Below are positions 11,373-23,149 of a stretch of 64,000 nt of DNA, piece after piece (the first letter of the stretch is position 1; each line of letters begins with the position of its first letter). The DNA comes from Tupaia tana (lineage: Eukaryota > Chordata > Mammalia > Scandentia > Tupaiidae): assembly GCA_026018925.1 (NCBI GenBank), contig JAKSZU010000003.1, forward strand, positions 7,236,367 through 7,300,366, given 5' to 3'. The translations under genes were made by a program, and so were the position numbers. Below the pieces are notes generated by a model, which did no database searches, was not told the origin of the DNA, and saw only the letters and a program-made list of their open reading frames with translations.

Positions 11373-11803
11373 ATAGACAAGGGAGGTGGGCGGGCACTCC
11401 AGGAGGAATGGCAGCAGGAGAAAGGAGGCGAGCACAGCTGAGCAGAAGGTCCAAGCATGGCCGCCGCTCGCCGCCCTAGAGAAGGTCCAAGGTGGGAGAG
11501 CCCCGGGCCGCCCCAGCACCATGGCTTCTCCGTGTAGAACCCATGAGCGACAGTCCCAGTCCGGTGCCAGTGACACGAGGGATGATCAGCCCTGCGGACA
11601 CCTCCAGGCCCCACGCTGGGCTGCCCGGCAGGAAGCTGGGGTTCCCCTGCTCCCCATTCTGGTTTCCCCCACAAGTGCCTTCCCTGTGCCGTAGCCCACA
11701 CTGTAGCCCCCTGGGGTGAAATCCTGCACGGAGGTGGGGAGCAGAGGGTGTCTTCACTGGAGTTCCCCAAGAGGCAATTGTGTCACTTAAAAGGAAGTGT
11801 TGA

Positions 11804-11990
11804 GGGGCCAGCAGGTGGTGTGGCCAGATCCCATGTGACCGATGGCGCTGTTTGAGTCCTGGACCCAGAGGCCTGAGAACGCACTGGGCGTGTGCACGCG
11901 TGCTCAGAGTCTCACGAGGAGACTGGAGGAGAGGGGCCTGCAGTGTGGCCATCCCCCTCGCGGGGTGCTTTCTCTCTCACACACACACAA
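11804..11990 (+). mobile_element. tRNA SINE type B
   Basis: Forward, part of head deleted, ends in a short CA run. Confidence 0.78.
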
Positions 11991-11995
11991 AATGG

Positions 11996-12115
11996 ATGTT
12001 GAAGTTCTAACCTCCGCACCTGGGACTGTGACCTTATCTGAAAACATGGTCTTCACAGTTGCATTCAAAACTCCAGATGAACTCAGCAGGGCAGGCCCCA
12101 GAGCAACAGGACAGA
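11996..12115 (+). mobile_element. MaLR/MLT-like LTR fragment
   Basis: TTGAAGTTCTAACCTCCGCA, CTGGGACTGTGACCTTATCT and AACATGGTCTTCACAGTTGC match the complementary orientation of that LTR group. Diverged. Confidence 0.45.
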
Positions 12116-12709
12116 TGTCATACGGGACGTGGCAGCGGTGGCGCAGAGGTGCCGCTCCCACCAGCGAGGCCCTGCCTGGGCTCACATCCTGAGGCCTCCG
12201 TGTCCCGGTGGCTGGGCTGGGTCATGCTGTGCCTCTCTCCCTCTCTCGGAAGAAATACACTTTTTTATTAAGGAAAGAAGGGACAGAACACAGGAGGCAC
12301 GTCGTGTGGAGATGGAGGCAGAGGCTGCAGAACTGTCTACAAGCCACGGCACACGGGGGGACGGGGAAGCCCCCACCAGCAGTCGGAAGGAGGCTCGGAG
12401 GGGCTCCCCCACACGTCGGAGGAGCCAGGCCCCGCTCCCTGCTCCCCAGTTTGCGGCCTGCAGATGGCGAGGGTGTAAGCGTCTGCTGTTCCAAGCAGCC
12501 CGTGAGGGCACTCAGTCACAGCAGCTGCAGTGAGCCCCACGTCGGCCCCAGGCAGGGCTTACGTCCAGGGCAGGGACTCAGCTTCGCGCATCAGATGTAC
12601 GCCTCTTTCACTTGAGTGCCGTGAATGGGCTTCAAGCCCTTTACTGTCTGACACACACCTCAGACACGGACTCATAGCAGGGCCTCGTCCTTACTTCTGC
12701 CTAGCACAG

Positions 12710-12950
12710 AAGGGCCGGCCTGTGGCCTGGTGGTGAGGGAGCCAGATCCCACATGGCTAATGACAGTTCAAATCCCAGCCCCGGCGGCTTGAAAAACACG
12801 CCACGTACGAGGGCCAGCATTACCGAAATCCCAAGAGGATGGAGAAATGCAGAAGGGACTGCGGTGTGACCACACCCCATGGAGCGATGCTTTCTCCCTC
12901 TCCCTCTCTCACTGTCTCTCCATCCCTCCCTGGCAAGTTAAAAAAAAAAG
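12710..12950 (+). mobile_element. tRNA SINE type B
   Basis: Forward full-length, diverged. Confidence 0.8.
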
Positions 12951-13076
12951 TTATTGAATAAGTAATTTATAAGCCCCCAATTGCACTGGAATTTCACAGT
13001 AAAAAGATAAGTACTTGGAAAATCCTGCTTATCACCAGAAAATGATCAGGTGCTAACATTTTAAGAGGTTTATTCT

Positions 13077-13325
13077 GGGTCACCGGGTGGCGTGGGAGTT
13101 AAGGCGCTGGATCCCACGTAGCCAACTGTGTGATGTGAGTCCCGGACCGGAGGCTTGAAAATCATGCCAAACATGAGTGCGTATGTGCCCACAATCCTGA
13201 GAGGAGGCTGAAGGAGAAGGAATTGCGACACGACCAACCCCTCGGGGGTGCCTTCTCACTCTCTCTCTCTCTCTCTCTCTGCCTAGCACACACATCCTAT
13301 AGCAGAAACAAACCACAGAAAAAGA
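13077..13325 (+). mobile_element. tRNA SINE type B
   Basis: Forward full-length, ends CCTATAGCAGAAAC. Confidence 0.85.
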
Positions 13326-13448
13326 GGTTTACCCTAAACATGTGTGAACAGCGGGCAGGTGGCCCAGATGAAGCCTATTTCAGGTAACCCCAAACCATGC
13401 TCACCAGTTTTCAGTCCTCTAATTTTAGCAATAAAAGCCACCAATGTG

Positions 13449-13685
13449 GGCCAGCAGGTGTTGTGGGGTTAAGGTGCAGGACTTCCACACAGCGAACGTG
13501 GTCTGTCCCAGAGCCGGTAGCCAGGCACATGGGCATTAGTGCCCAAAATCCCAAGAAGAGAATGGGGAAGGGATTACGGCATGGCCAACCCACCGCCCCC
13601 AGGGTGGGGGTGATTTCTCATTCTCTCTCTGTCTCTCTGTCTCTCTCTCTTGTGAGTACATGCATCCTATAGCAAAAACCTAAAA
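13449..13685 (+). mobile_element. tRNA SINE type B
   Basis: Forward full-length, ends CCTATAGCAAAAACC. Confidence 0.85.
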
Positions 13686-13834
13686 CAAAACAAAACCAGT
13701 AGGAGTGCAGGAGAGGCGATGATACCAGCTATTCTGGGACAATTATTCTTGGCTACCAGGACCCATAAGAAGGGCGGCATCAGGCCAAGGATGAACAGGC
13801 AGATGGGCAGACGCCCTTCAGAATTGCTTCTGCG

Positions 13835-14145
13835 GGGACCAGTAGACAGCCTAATGGTTACATTGGGGTACTCCCACATTGTTGACCACAGTTTGAGTCC
13901 CAGAACCGGTGGCTTAAAACTCACACCAGGTGCATGTGCGTGCATGCCCAAGATCCCAAGAGGAGGATGGGGGAGACGCGGTTGTGGGGACATCGTGGGC
14001 ATCTCCCCTGGTCATGGCATGCTCGCTGTCCTGTGGACATCACCCGCAAACACGGTTCAAAGGTAAGATTATTCTGACCCAAGGGGGTGATTTTGTGCTT
14101 TCTGTCTCTCTATGTCCTCTGGCAAGCACATGAGAGAAAAAAAAA
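13835..14145 (+). mobile_element. tRNA SINE type A carrying a foreign 90-bp block
   Basis: Head and tail are type A, but the middle (about 13986-14075) is replaced by a sequence whose only other copy here is inverted at 14743-14833. Confidence 0.75.
13986..14075 (+). repeat. Inverted duplicate block, copy 1 (inside a SINE)
   Basis: About 85 percent identical by eye to the reverse complement of 14743-14833; shares GCATCTCCCCTG, GCATGCTCGC and TCAAAGGTAAGATTA. Confidence 0.75.
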
Positions 14146-14169
14146 TCTCTTTTTTAGCAAAAATCTCTT

Positions 14170-14389
14170 CTTTTTTTAAATATATAGTCCATGTGTGCTC
14201 ACCAGAAAGACAGAAATCACCGCCTGGGGGGATGGCCATGCCACAACCCCTTCTCCATTCTCCTCTCGGGATCTTGGGCACGTATGCACACATGCCCAGT
14301 GTGAGCTTTAAGCCACTGGTTCCAGGACTCGAACTGTGGTAGACCACATGGGAGTCCAGCAACATAGCCATTGCACCAACTGCTGGTCC
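14170..14389 (-). mobile_element. tRNA SINE type A
   Basis: Reverse, internal deletion in the pyrimidine/purine tract. Confidence 0.88.
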
Positions 14390-14742
14390 CAGCAAAGAGC
14401 TCTTTTAAAAGAAAAAGAACTGGCTCCTGCACCAGGTTGCAGAGGTCTCTGTGCAAAGCTGTAACTCAGGTGGTGTCCTCTAACGCAGTTCTCGTTCTAA
14501 GGCACACTCGCACCAGAACGCACCTCCTGGCTCCTCACTAGTTAGGGTTCACACGAATGACTCTTTTGATTTTGAAATCTTACCCATGCTCCACTCGACA
14601 GTGCCTGGGGCAGGCGAGAACTTGCCCTGCACCTCTTAGGTCAGGACAGCGTTGTGGCATGGCCTGTGTGTCAGCATGGCACTCAGTGCTGGGGAGGGCC
14701 TGCGCTTGGCTTCCCTCTGCCGTCGCCATCTTGAAATGTGGA

Positions 14743-14833
14743 CTAATCTTACCTTTGACCTTCTGCTTTGCAGGTGAAGTCCCCGGAACTGCGAGCATGC
14801 TATGAGCAGGGGAGATGCGCACAATGTCCCCGC
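14743..14833 (-). repeat. Inverted duplicate block, copy 2
   Basis: Partner of 13986-14075 in opposite orientation, lying in otherwise unassigned DNA (14390-15060). Confidence 0.75.
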
Positions 14834-15061
14834 TGTTCCATTTGCAGGTAGTGTTTGTGATACCCTGCAAACACAGACGTCCCGCGGACCCACAACGCAC
14901 GGAGTACGGGGAAACGCAATGTGAAAACGGTGTGCGTGCTCCATTGACTTCTGAGAAAATGGTGCTGAGGCCCCAAGAAATCATACTTCCTGTGGGAACC
15001 AGAACTCTTCAAATGCAGAAAGAAATATAAGTGACCAAGAAAATGTATCCTATGTTTTCTA

Positions 15062-15337
15062 TTTTTTTAGTTTTGTCATAGTTTGTGTGCACTCGCCAGA
15101 AAGGGACACAGAGAGAGAAGGGGAAAATGAGAAATCACCCCCCAGGGGGGATGGCCACACCACAATCCCTTCTCCTCCATTCTCCTCGGGATTTTGGACA
15201 CACACGCACACTCACCTGGTATGTTTCTCAGTCCTCCTCTTGGGATCTTAGGCACGCATGCACGTGTACCTGGTGTGTTCCCAAGCTGCAGGTCCAGGAC
15301 TTGGCCTACCCAAACCACCATGCCACCTGCTGGCCCT
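15062..15337 (-). mobile_element. tRNA SINE type B with internal partial duplication
   Basis: The segment CTCCTC..GGGAT..GGCACGCATGCAC occurs twice in a row inside the element. Confidence 0.78.
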
Positions 15338-15397
15338 CACATGCATTCTTTCTTATGCTACGCCCCCCCTTTTTTTTTTAAAGGATTATTTATTTTG

Positions 15398-15662
15398 GGA
15401 GTAACAGATGGTATAGTGGTTATGTCGCTGGACTCCCACATGGCTGACCGTGGTTTGAGTCTTAGACCAGTGGCTTGAAAATCACACCGGGCGCATGTGC
15501 GTGCGTGCCCTAGATCCCGGGAGGAGAATGGAGAAGGGACTGCAGCATGACCATCCCCCCTGGGGGGTGATTTCTCACTTTCCCTCTCACTGTTTCTCTC
15601 TTTTTTTCTCTCTCTCTCCAGTGAAGACACATAGCCTAAGGCAAAAACTTCTTTAAAAAAAT
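15398..15662 (+). mobile_element. tRNA SINE type A
   Basis: Forward full-length, diverged tail. Confidence 0.88.
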
Positions 15663-15820
15663 TGATTGATTGATTGATTTATATTTGCTATAGGGCACAT
15701 ATGCTCACCAGAAAAAGAAAGAGAGACAAAAAGTGAGAAAGCAAGCTGCCAGGTCCAGACTCTAATTGCAGTCAGCCATGTGGGAGTCCAGCGCCTCACC
15801 CACGCCACCTGCTGGCCCCC
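15662..15820 (-). mobile_element. tRNA SINE type C
   Basis: Reverse, tail made of four GATT units. Confidence 0.82.
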
Positions 15821-15824
15821 TCAT

Positions 15825-17079
15825 GCTACTCTTACTATGACACTCGGGTTAGCCAATTACTGATGCCGAAAATGACCAGGGAGGAAAAAGGGCAAACCAT
15901 CGCTCCTTTCCTTTGCGTCCTTGACTCACTATTAACCTGGAGACAGTGTTGCACGTATCGGGAGGGGCAATAACCACCGGGTTCGCTTTGTGCAGGACGT
16001 CCACTGTCCGAATGCACATGCACGGACAAACCACAGGCCGTGTCATTGTGTACAGTGGTCTGGTCCCAGCGACACTGCACCCAAGTTAAACGCTATAATA
16101 TTTGCACTTAACCTTGTCCTTTTATAATACACAGACAGATGGTAACTTACATGCTAATAATTTAGTACTTTAATTTTTCTTTGCCTAGCACAAAATAAAA
16201 GAGCAAATAAAAACACTGGCGGGTCAAGAGTGAGACTGTGGGAGAAAGGACAGCTTGCTACTTCAGGGCCCTCAAGAGCACTTACTTGCAGGCCTTTGAA
16301 CCACGGGCCCTACATCTTGACTTTGCACTGGGCCCTGCAACTTACATAGCTGGCCAGATCGGGCCCTGGTTGGGGCTGGCAGAGGCCTGGAGTGGAGCAG
16401 TGAGGATCCTGATGGTGGGACTGGGGGTGTCCACACTCATGCAGAAATAAAACTGGTCTCGGAACAGCCAGCCGCCAACTCCAGGCAAACCACAGCCAGG
16501 ACATTTGGGGCAGCTGGAAAGGAGACGCTCATGCCCAGAGCCAGTCGCCTGTGCAGGACGCGGACCACAGAGGAGCAAGGGAGGCGACAAACGGCAGCGA
16601 CAGGTCTTCTCGGTCAAGGTCAGAGTCCAGGAGAGAGCAAAAGGACCCGGTCCCAGGATGGGAGAGGTCAACAGGCAAGCCTGAGAAGCTGGGACCGCCT
16701 CTAAGTCCCCCTGCACCCCCAGATAGTCAGAGCAGCCTCCTTGGCCCTGGGAGGACACAGAACAGCCTCCTCTGCCCTGGCTGGGCCTCTACCACTCCTT
16801 GCCGGGCTGGTGACGAGTCAGGTCTCGGCATAGCCCAGTGGGGAAGTACTGTGTCCACCCAGGAGGGAACCATTTGTTTGCCAAACAATGGCAGGGCCCG
16901 GACAGCCTGTGTGCATGTTCCCAGGGCTGCCAGCACAGTGCCACAGCGAGGGGCTTGAAACAGCGAGGAGTCATGCTGTCGTAAATCGGGAGCTGGAAGT
17001 CTGCGATCCAAAGAAGTGAGGTTTCCCCGAAGGCTTGAGGGGAGGCTCTGTTCATGTCTTTCAGCCCTGGTGCATTCGG
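15825..17079. other. Unassigned DNA
   Basis: No SINE, gene or clear ancient repeat recognised before the LTR fragment at 17080. Confidence 0.4.
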
Positions 17080-17315
17080 CAACCCTTGGCCTTCCTTGGC
17101 TGGTAGCCCCAGCACTCCAGGCTTGCTCTGGCGTCAGTGACATTCTCCCCTCTGTGTCTGTGTCTTCGCGTGGCATTGCCGTCTTCTCAGGACACCAGTC
17201 ACACTGGATTAAGGGCCCACCTCGGCCAGCGCAATCTCATCTCAATTTACATTGTAATGACATCTGCAAAGACCCAGTCTCCAGCTTAGTCACAGAAATC
17301 AGAGTTCAGGACTTG
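17080..17315 (-). mobile_element. MaLR/MLT-like LTR fragment
   Basis: On the plus strand it reads TCTGTGTCTTCGCGTGG, CTCAGGACACCAGTCACACT, GATTAAGGGCCCACCTC and ATCTGCAAAGACCCAGTCTC, which is the reverse of a common MaLR-type LTR. Diverged and truncated. Confidence 0.55.
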
Positions 17316-17400
17316 AAAATCTCTCTCTCGAGGCCACAGTTCTACCCACAACAATGTGGGTCTGCATCAGCAGATAAGGGAGCAATTGAAGGCTGAGGAC

Positions 17401-18130
17401 AGGGACCAGCATAACGGCATAATGGTTACGTCACTGGACTGCCATGTAGTCAACCGTAGTTCAAGTTCTGGACCCAGCAGCATTAAAACTCAGGCCAGGG
17501 GCCAGTAAGCAGTATGGTGGTTAAGGAGCTGGACACTCCCACATGGCCAGCCACCACAGTTTGAGTGCTGGGCCTGTGGCTTGTTTTCTCACTTTCCCTC
17601 CCTCTCTCTCTCTCTGTGTCTTGCTGTCTCACTTTCCTTCTCCCTCTTTCTTTCTCTCTCTTTCTCTTTCTCTGTGTGTGTGTGTGTGTCTCTATCTTGT
17701 CAAAATAAAATAAATGAATGGATAAATAAAATTAAATATTAAAAAGAAAACACCCAAAACTCACACTAGGCGTGTGTGTAGTGTGCCCAAAATCCTGGGA
17801 GGAGAAGGGATTGTAGCATGGCCATCCCCCAGGGGGTCGCTTCTCGCTCTGTCTCTCTCTGTCTCTTTTGCGAGCGTATGTGCCCCACCTTTCTTTAAAA
17901 CAAACAAAAATCTCAGGCCAGGGGTATGTGCACGCCCGCCAAAATCCCGAGAGGATTGTTTGCTTTCTGTCTGTCTCTCTGGTGAGTGCATGCGCACTAT
18001 AGCAAAAATCCTGAGGAGAACGGAGGAGAAGGAATTGCAGCATGTCCATCCGCCCGGGGACGTTTCTCACTTCGTCTCTCTGTCTCTCTGGTCGGGACGT
18101 GACCTATAGCAAAAATCTCTCCAAAAACAA
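17401..18130 (+). mobile_element. Composite: type A SINE split by type C, followed by rearranged SINE pieces
   Basis: A head at 17401-17497, a type C element with a long CT/GT tract at 17498-17750, A body at 17757-17905, then two further partial SINE bodies up to AAATCTCTCCAAAAAC at 18130. CTCAGGCCAGG recurs at 17490 and 17913. Confidence 0.65.
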
Positions 18131-18221
18131 AAGAAGGCTGAGTAGGACAGAATTCACAGGCAGAGATGCCCTCCTGCATGACTTAGGATTCATGTTCCAG
18201 CGAAGGATCTTTTTCTTTCCT

Positions 18222-18379
18222 TCACACTGCAGTCCCTTCTCCACATCTCCATCCTGTCAGGATTTGGGGCCAGTAGACGCGTGTGCCCAGAATGTTCCAA
18301 GCCAGTGGCTCCAGAACTTGAACCATGGGGTTGGCCATGTGCGATCCGGGTGCCTTAGCCACGAGGCCATAAAGCTGGC
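18222..18379 (-). mobile_element. tRNA SINE type B, 3' truncated
   Basis: Reverse head and part of body, diverged. Confidence 0.7.
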
Positions 18380-18494
18380 CTTCAGTAAAAAGCCTTAGTC
18401 ATCTGCTGAAGTGGCTCCATAAAGCTTAGCCATGACAAGAGTCTGCAGTAAATGGAGTGGAAATTCTAGAAAGGTATGGTGGTGAGGAAGGGAT

Positions 18495-18625
18495 CGGAGA
18501 GCTCCTGCTGCTGGGGGCGTGTCTCAGCTCAGCTGTCGTAACAAAACAGCGCATTGGACAGCTTGGATGACAGGAACGCACTCACATTTCCGGGCGGGGG
18601 CTGAGGTCAGGCTCGCAGATGGCTG
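18495..18625 (+). mobile_element. Old LTR/LINE-like fragment
   Basis: GCTGTCGTAACAAAACAGCG, then AACGCACTCACATTTCC and CTGAGGTCAGGCTCGCAG resembles the widespread 'gctgtaacaaa...ctcacagttctggaggc' repeat. Family assignment weak. Confidence 0.3.
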
Positions 18626-18720
18626 CAAGCCAGCAAGTTTGTCTATTACGTGAGAAAACAAAAGTCGACACAAGCTTAAATGGGTCAGTATTTATAAAGT
18701 CTATGATAAACATTAAATAT

Positions 18721-18897
18721 ATCATCCCGCAGGGGGGATGGCCACGCCGCAATCCCTTCTCCTCCGTTCTCCTCCCGGGATCTTGGGCACGCACGCACAC
18801 ATACCCGGTGTGATTTAAGCCACCAGGTCCAGGACTAGAACCGTAGTCAGCTACTTGGGAGTCCAGCGACATAGCCACTGTGCCAACTGCTGGTCCC
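18721..18897 (-). mobile_element. tRNA SINE type A, 3' truncated
   Basis: Starts at the palindrome (reverse) and runs to the complete head; no A tail. Confidence 0.88.
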
Positions 18898-18929
18898 TAA
18901 ATGTATCTTTATTAAGTGAGAAAGAAATG

Positions 18930-19030
18930 AATGGTTGACTACGGTTCAAATCCAGGCCCTGCAGCTTGGAAAACACATCAGGAGCATGTGCATGCCTAGC
19001 CAAAATCCCAACAGGAGACAGGACGGAGAG
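18930..19030 (+). mobile_element. tRNA SINE type B fragment
   Basis: Headless: GGTTGACTACGGTTCAAATC to AACAGGAGACAGGA. Confidence 0.6.
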
Positions 19031-19083
19031 ATGGAGAAAGATACAAGTTACACCTAAAGGGAAAAGGCTAGGCCCCATGCTTT

Positions 19084-19334
19084 CCTTTTTTTTTGGAAAG
19101 GTTTTTGCTATAGGGCGCGTGCACTCACCAGAAAGACAGAGAGCGACAGAGAGACAGAAAGTGAGAAATCACCCACCAGGAGGGATGGCCACGCCCGCAA
19201 TCCCTTCTCCTCCATTCTCTTCTCGGGATCTTAGGCACACACGCACACGTGCTCGGTGTGAGTTTAAGCCAACTGGACCATGGTAGGCTACATGGGAGTC
19301 CAGCGACTTAGCCATTACGCCATCTGCTGGTCCC
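19084..19334 (-). mobile_element. tRNA SINE type A
   Basis: Reverse full length, target duplication near TGCTTTCCTTT. Confidence 0.92.
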
Positions 19335-19355
19335 TTTGCTTGCTTTCCTTTATAT

Positions 19356-19532
19356 ATTTTTTTAAAAGAATTATTTATTTATTTAATTCCATTTGTTATT
19401 ATTTTTTAAATTTTGACCAGAGAGAGAGAGAGAAAGGTAAAGCGAGAAAGCAAGTCGCCAGTTATGGGACTAAAACTGCAGCTGGCCATGTGGGAGTCCA
19501 GCGCCTTTAACCACTACGCTACCTGCCGGCCC
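19356..19532 (-). mobile_element. tRNA SINE type C
   Basis: Reverse, ATTTATTTATTTAA tail. Confidence 0.85.
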
Positions 19533-20074
19533 TGCTTTCCTTTTTTTTAGAAAGAGAAAACATGTACATGTGAGCGTGGGGGTGAAGAGGGGAGGGAGAG
19601 AGGTTTTGACAGGCTGCCACACATCGGGCTGGCTCCATGGTTAACCAGGGCCCTAGAAACCAAGTTCCTGTCTGTGGTCAGCCCTGGCTTCAGAGAAGGA
19701 ACTTGATCAAAATGTACTAACACAGAAAGATCCTTAAGACACAATGTTGCGTGAAAACAGCAAGCAGCAAATGTGACGTACAATATGTGTGTGTTTAAGA
19801 ATCCAAATTGTAAACATGTGTGCATGTGGTACACGCATATATGTGAATGCATGAGAAAACAGCTGGAACATTTACACATCGAAGCGGTACCAGCAGCCCC
19901 TGAGTGAGGGCACTAGGGTTACGTGGGCGGCCAGTGGGCAGAGCCCTTAGGCTTTATCCGTAACCTGTGCATTGCTTGGTGAGGACATGTCCCTGTAAGA
20001 ACACACCTGTGTGACCAAACGTAGACACTTGCAAAGGTCAGGACTGCTCAGTCCCTGCTCAGAGGGATCCCGGA

Positions 20075-20165
20075 GCCTCGGTTCTTGAACCCTGGTGGCA
20101 TCAGGATCACCTGAAGGACTGTGTAAAAACTGCAATGCCCAGACCCCTGCCAGACCTGCTGAAGG
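20075..20165 (+). mobile_element. MER5A-like (hAT-Charlie) fragment
   Basis: It follows the MER5A pattern: GGTTCTTGAACCCTGGTGGC, ATCAGGATCACCTGAAGGA, AATGCCCAGACCCCTGCC, AGACCTGCTGAAG. About 90 bp remain. Confidence 0.7.
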
Positions 20166-20919
20166 AGACCCCTAGAACATGGGCAGGAGCCCATCTGCAA
20201 GCACGTCCAGTAAGCAAGGTAGTGTCACACCGTGACGTGTGGCAGAGGGCCGCAGGCTGGTGGCAGAGGTGTTGGGGCAGCTCCTTGGGGCAAGGCCCAG
20301 GCCTAGGGGGTGAAGGAGGAAGCAAGGGTCTCTCCTGATGAGTCCGGAAAAGCTTACATGAGAAAGAAACTGCCAAAGCAGCACACAGGCCGCCAGACCG
20401 CAGAGAGGCCCCAGTCCCCCTGCGGAGCCCCATCCCTCTGGCTCCGAGAGCTGACACAGGAGCAAGCCCTGGCTCCACGGCAGAGCTGAGCTGGGCTTGG
20501 GAACTCGCCAGGCCGGGCTCCCTGCGTCGCTGGGAGCTACTGCACCTGTGGTGCTGGCCGCAGCCTCTGAAAAAGCCCCGGTCCTGCCCAGCCTGGCAGT
20601 CAGGGCGGCTGCAGGGCCTGGCCCAGCTCCTCACCGCACCCCCTGGGGGATTGCCACCCAGGTGCCTGCAGCACAGCCTGGGGAAACCACCAGGCCACAC
20701 TGCGCCCAGCCCTCCCACACGCAGCTCCCCTGCAGCCGGCTGCTGCATTTACCCTGCCCACCTGCCCGACTCGGCCTGCTCTGTGCCGTCCCCACCCTGC
20801 AGCTCCTGACCCCGCTCCTTCCAGCTGTCCACACTCTCCCCACTCCAGGCTCACAGCGACACTTACCTACTCAGAAAGCCTGATGCAAAGCGGAGCTTTT
20901 TTCCCCAAATATAATGTGA
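20166..20919. other. GC-rich unassigned DNA
   Basis: A minus-strand open frame of 213 codons lies at 20748-20107 but shows no domain, biased low-complexity composition and no convincing splice context. Confidence 0.4.
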
Positions 20920-21160
20920 GAACCCGCCATGTGGGGATTAAAGCACTGGGTGCCACATGGCCGGCTGTACAGTTCAAGTCGTGGATCTGGGGGCTTGAAA
21001 ATCACCCTCAGCCCATGTGCACGTGTGTTTGCACTCAAAATCCTGATAGAAGAAAGGAGGAAAAGGGACCGAGGTGTGGCCAATCTCACTGGGGGGATGA
21101 CTCCTCACCCGCCTCCATCTCTCTCTGGTGAGTGCACACGCCCTATGGCAAAAAAATAAA
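20920..21160 (+). mobile_element. tRNA SINE type B
   Basis: Forward, diverged, ends CCTATGGCAAAAAAATA. Confidence 0.78.
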
Positions 21161-21354
21161 AGTGAGAGTCCAGGAAGCAAGAAGCGGTGCCCCGGCACAA
21201 CCCGGCGTTGTGCATGCGCAGGCTGGGGTGGTCCTCCTGTCCTCTCTGTTGTTTCCAGTGTCATCTGAGTGAAAAGTCCCTCACCTTATAGGAAGAACCT
21301 TGGAAAATTCCTCTCCTCAAGTGCTATTATTGGACAGATAAAAGCAACAGAGTT

Positions 21355-21480
21355 TGCGGCCAGGCGGCCACACCGTGGTAACACGATTGGCCCACACGGT
21401 AAAGGTCTTGGGTTCACGTCCCTGGACCGCCCTGAGTGCTCTGGGTACAGGTGTGCACCCATGACCCCGGCTGGCCAGGA
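21355..21480 (+). mobile_element. Possible old composite SINE
   Basis: A tRNA-like head with GGGTTCACGTCCCTGGAC precedes GCTCTGGGTACAGGTGTGCA, which recalls the reverse of an Alu/7SL unit. Diverged. Confidence 0.3.
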
Positions 21481-21879
21481 CCGTGGGAATGGTGGCACAC
21501 AGATGCTGCTGAGTGTGGGTGGCTGTCTCTCATGGTAGTAACTCACTGTGTAAGAAAAGGCACAGCTCTCGGGTGGCTCACTGCCCACCCAGTCACTCCG
21601 ATCTGCGGTCCCAGGGCACCCAGGCACTGTGCTGGCTGGGCGATGCTGTGGCAAGACCCAGCCCGTCCCCTCTGGCCCAGAGGAGGCCAGAATCAGGCCA
21701 CAGAGCAAGCAGGCCAGAGAGCCAGTGGGACGAACATGGCCGGGAAGGTGCTCCAGGAGGAGGCCGCCCCGTCCCTCGTCTCAGGATCCCTGAAGCCGAC
21801 TACCATGGCCTTTCTTAGCCTGGGCTCCTGGGCATCTGCTCTGCCCTTACCTCCCCCAGGCTCCTGAGCAGCCTCAGGC

Positions 21880-21985
21880 CACGGAGATAGCTCCAGAGGG
21901 ACGTGACCAGGGCCACAGGGATAGCTCCAGAGGGACGTGACCAGGGCCACAGGGATAGCTCCAGTGCAGGAAGTGACCAGGGCCT
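21880..21985 (+). repeat. 34-bp minisatellite, about three units
   Basis: Unit GGGATAGCTCCAG + AGGGACGTGACCAGGGCCACA repeated; the last unit is altered. Confidence 0.85.
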
Positions 21986-23039
21986 CCTGCTGCAGCCAGC
22001 TGGCCGCCTACAGAACCTTCCCGGCCTCTTCCTCGGCTCTGCAGGCAGGGAGTCTCGGCACCAGACGCCCTCACCAACCATCAGTGGGGAGGCCCCGAAG
22101 GGCTCACCAGTGCCAGCGCTTGTGCCTCCCTCTATGCTGGGCAGGCTACAGCCGGCAGCCTCGTCTCCCCTCCCCACTGAGGTCAGGGGCTCTGGCGTGG
22201 TGGTGGCTCGGTCTGCGGGAGCCAAAGAGCAGTGGCAGGTTGTGAAGAGAGCCTGGCTCCGGCTGCCAAGGGTCTCCCCCGAGTGGGAGGGCTCTCCTGA
22301 GTCCAGGCTCGGGCAGGCCCTGCTGCCTCCAAGGTGCGCATATGAGCAAGCCCTGGATAGGACTTCCCAGTCCCCCAGGGCCGTGGTGCAGACCCCCAGC
22401 TCGGGAGGAAGGACTCTTGCCCAGGGCCCTCACAGACAGAAGGAGCTCGAAGTCACCTGATCTGGCCACTATGTGTGACAGAGGGGCAACCCGAGGCCCA
22501 AGACGGAGAGCCGCGTATCACAGCAGCCAGCCCTCGGGCTCCTGCCCTGCCCTGCCCTCTGCCTGCTCACCCCAATCCTGGAGGCAGCACCCCGCCCAGC
22601 CAGCCTCCCCACGGCACACCTGCACACCTTCTGCAGTGAGCTCCGTGGCAGGCAAAGGGAAGCCAGGTGCCTGTTCCAGTCCTCGGCCTGACGAGGGCGG
22701 CGAGGACAGAGCCGGTGCACGCCCAGCGCGGGCTCAGGTGTGCAAGTGGACAGCTCGGGGGAGGCAGTGGCACAGGACTGCAGGCCTCACTGCCGGGGCC
22801 GGCCTGCAGGGGGCCTCCTTTCTGGACCTGGACACCCTTAAAAGAACGCTCATGACTAATCCTTCCTCATTCGGGAGTTCCCGGAGAGGCGACTCGCAGT
22901 GAGCAGGTACAATTCAGGGAGTCCTGGGGTGCAGGTATGGCAGGGACGGCCCAGCTCCCCAGAAGTAGCCGGGCTGGCCAAGGAGAGACGTGCCCCTCAC
23001 AGGAGCTGCCTCTGGTGCCCGTGCAGGGCAGGATGGTGA
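21986..23039. other. Unassigned DNA downstream of the decayed paralogue
   Basis: Searched by eye for linker or zinc-finger exons matching ZNF783 exons 4-7 on the minus strand; none seen. Confidence 0.4.
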
Positions 23040-23140
23040 GAGCACGCTCCAGTTCGCTGTTGGCCTCCACGAGACCCAGGACAAGTCATTTAGCCTGTCT
23101 GCGTTTCATCTCCGAAGACCTAACTCGGGAATTAAGGCGG
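23040..23140 (+). mobile_element. MIR fragment
   Basis: The MIR core is recognisable: CCCAGGACAAGTCATTTAGC, CTGTCTGCGTTTCATCTCC. Upstream of the decayed KRAB exon on the plus strand. Confidence 0.6.
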
Positions 23141-23149
23141 AGTCTTTTT

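Noticed and set aside
20107-20748. 213-codon minus-strand open frame
   Set aside because: No recognisable domain, GC-rich stretch, and its start overlaps repeats; no support as a gene.
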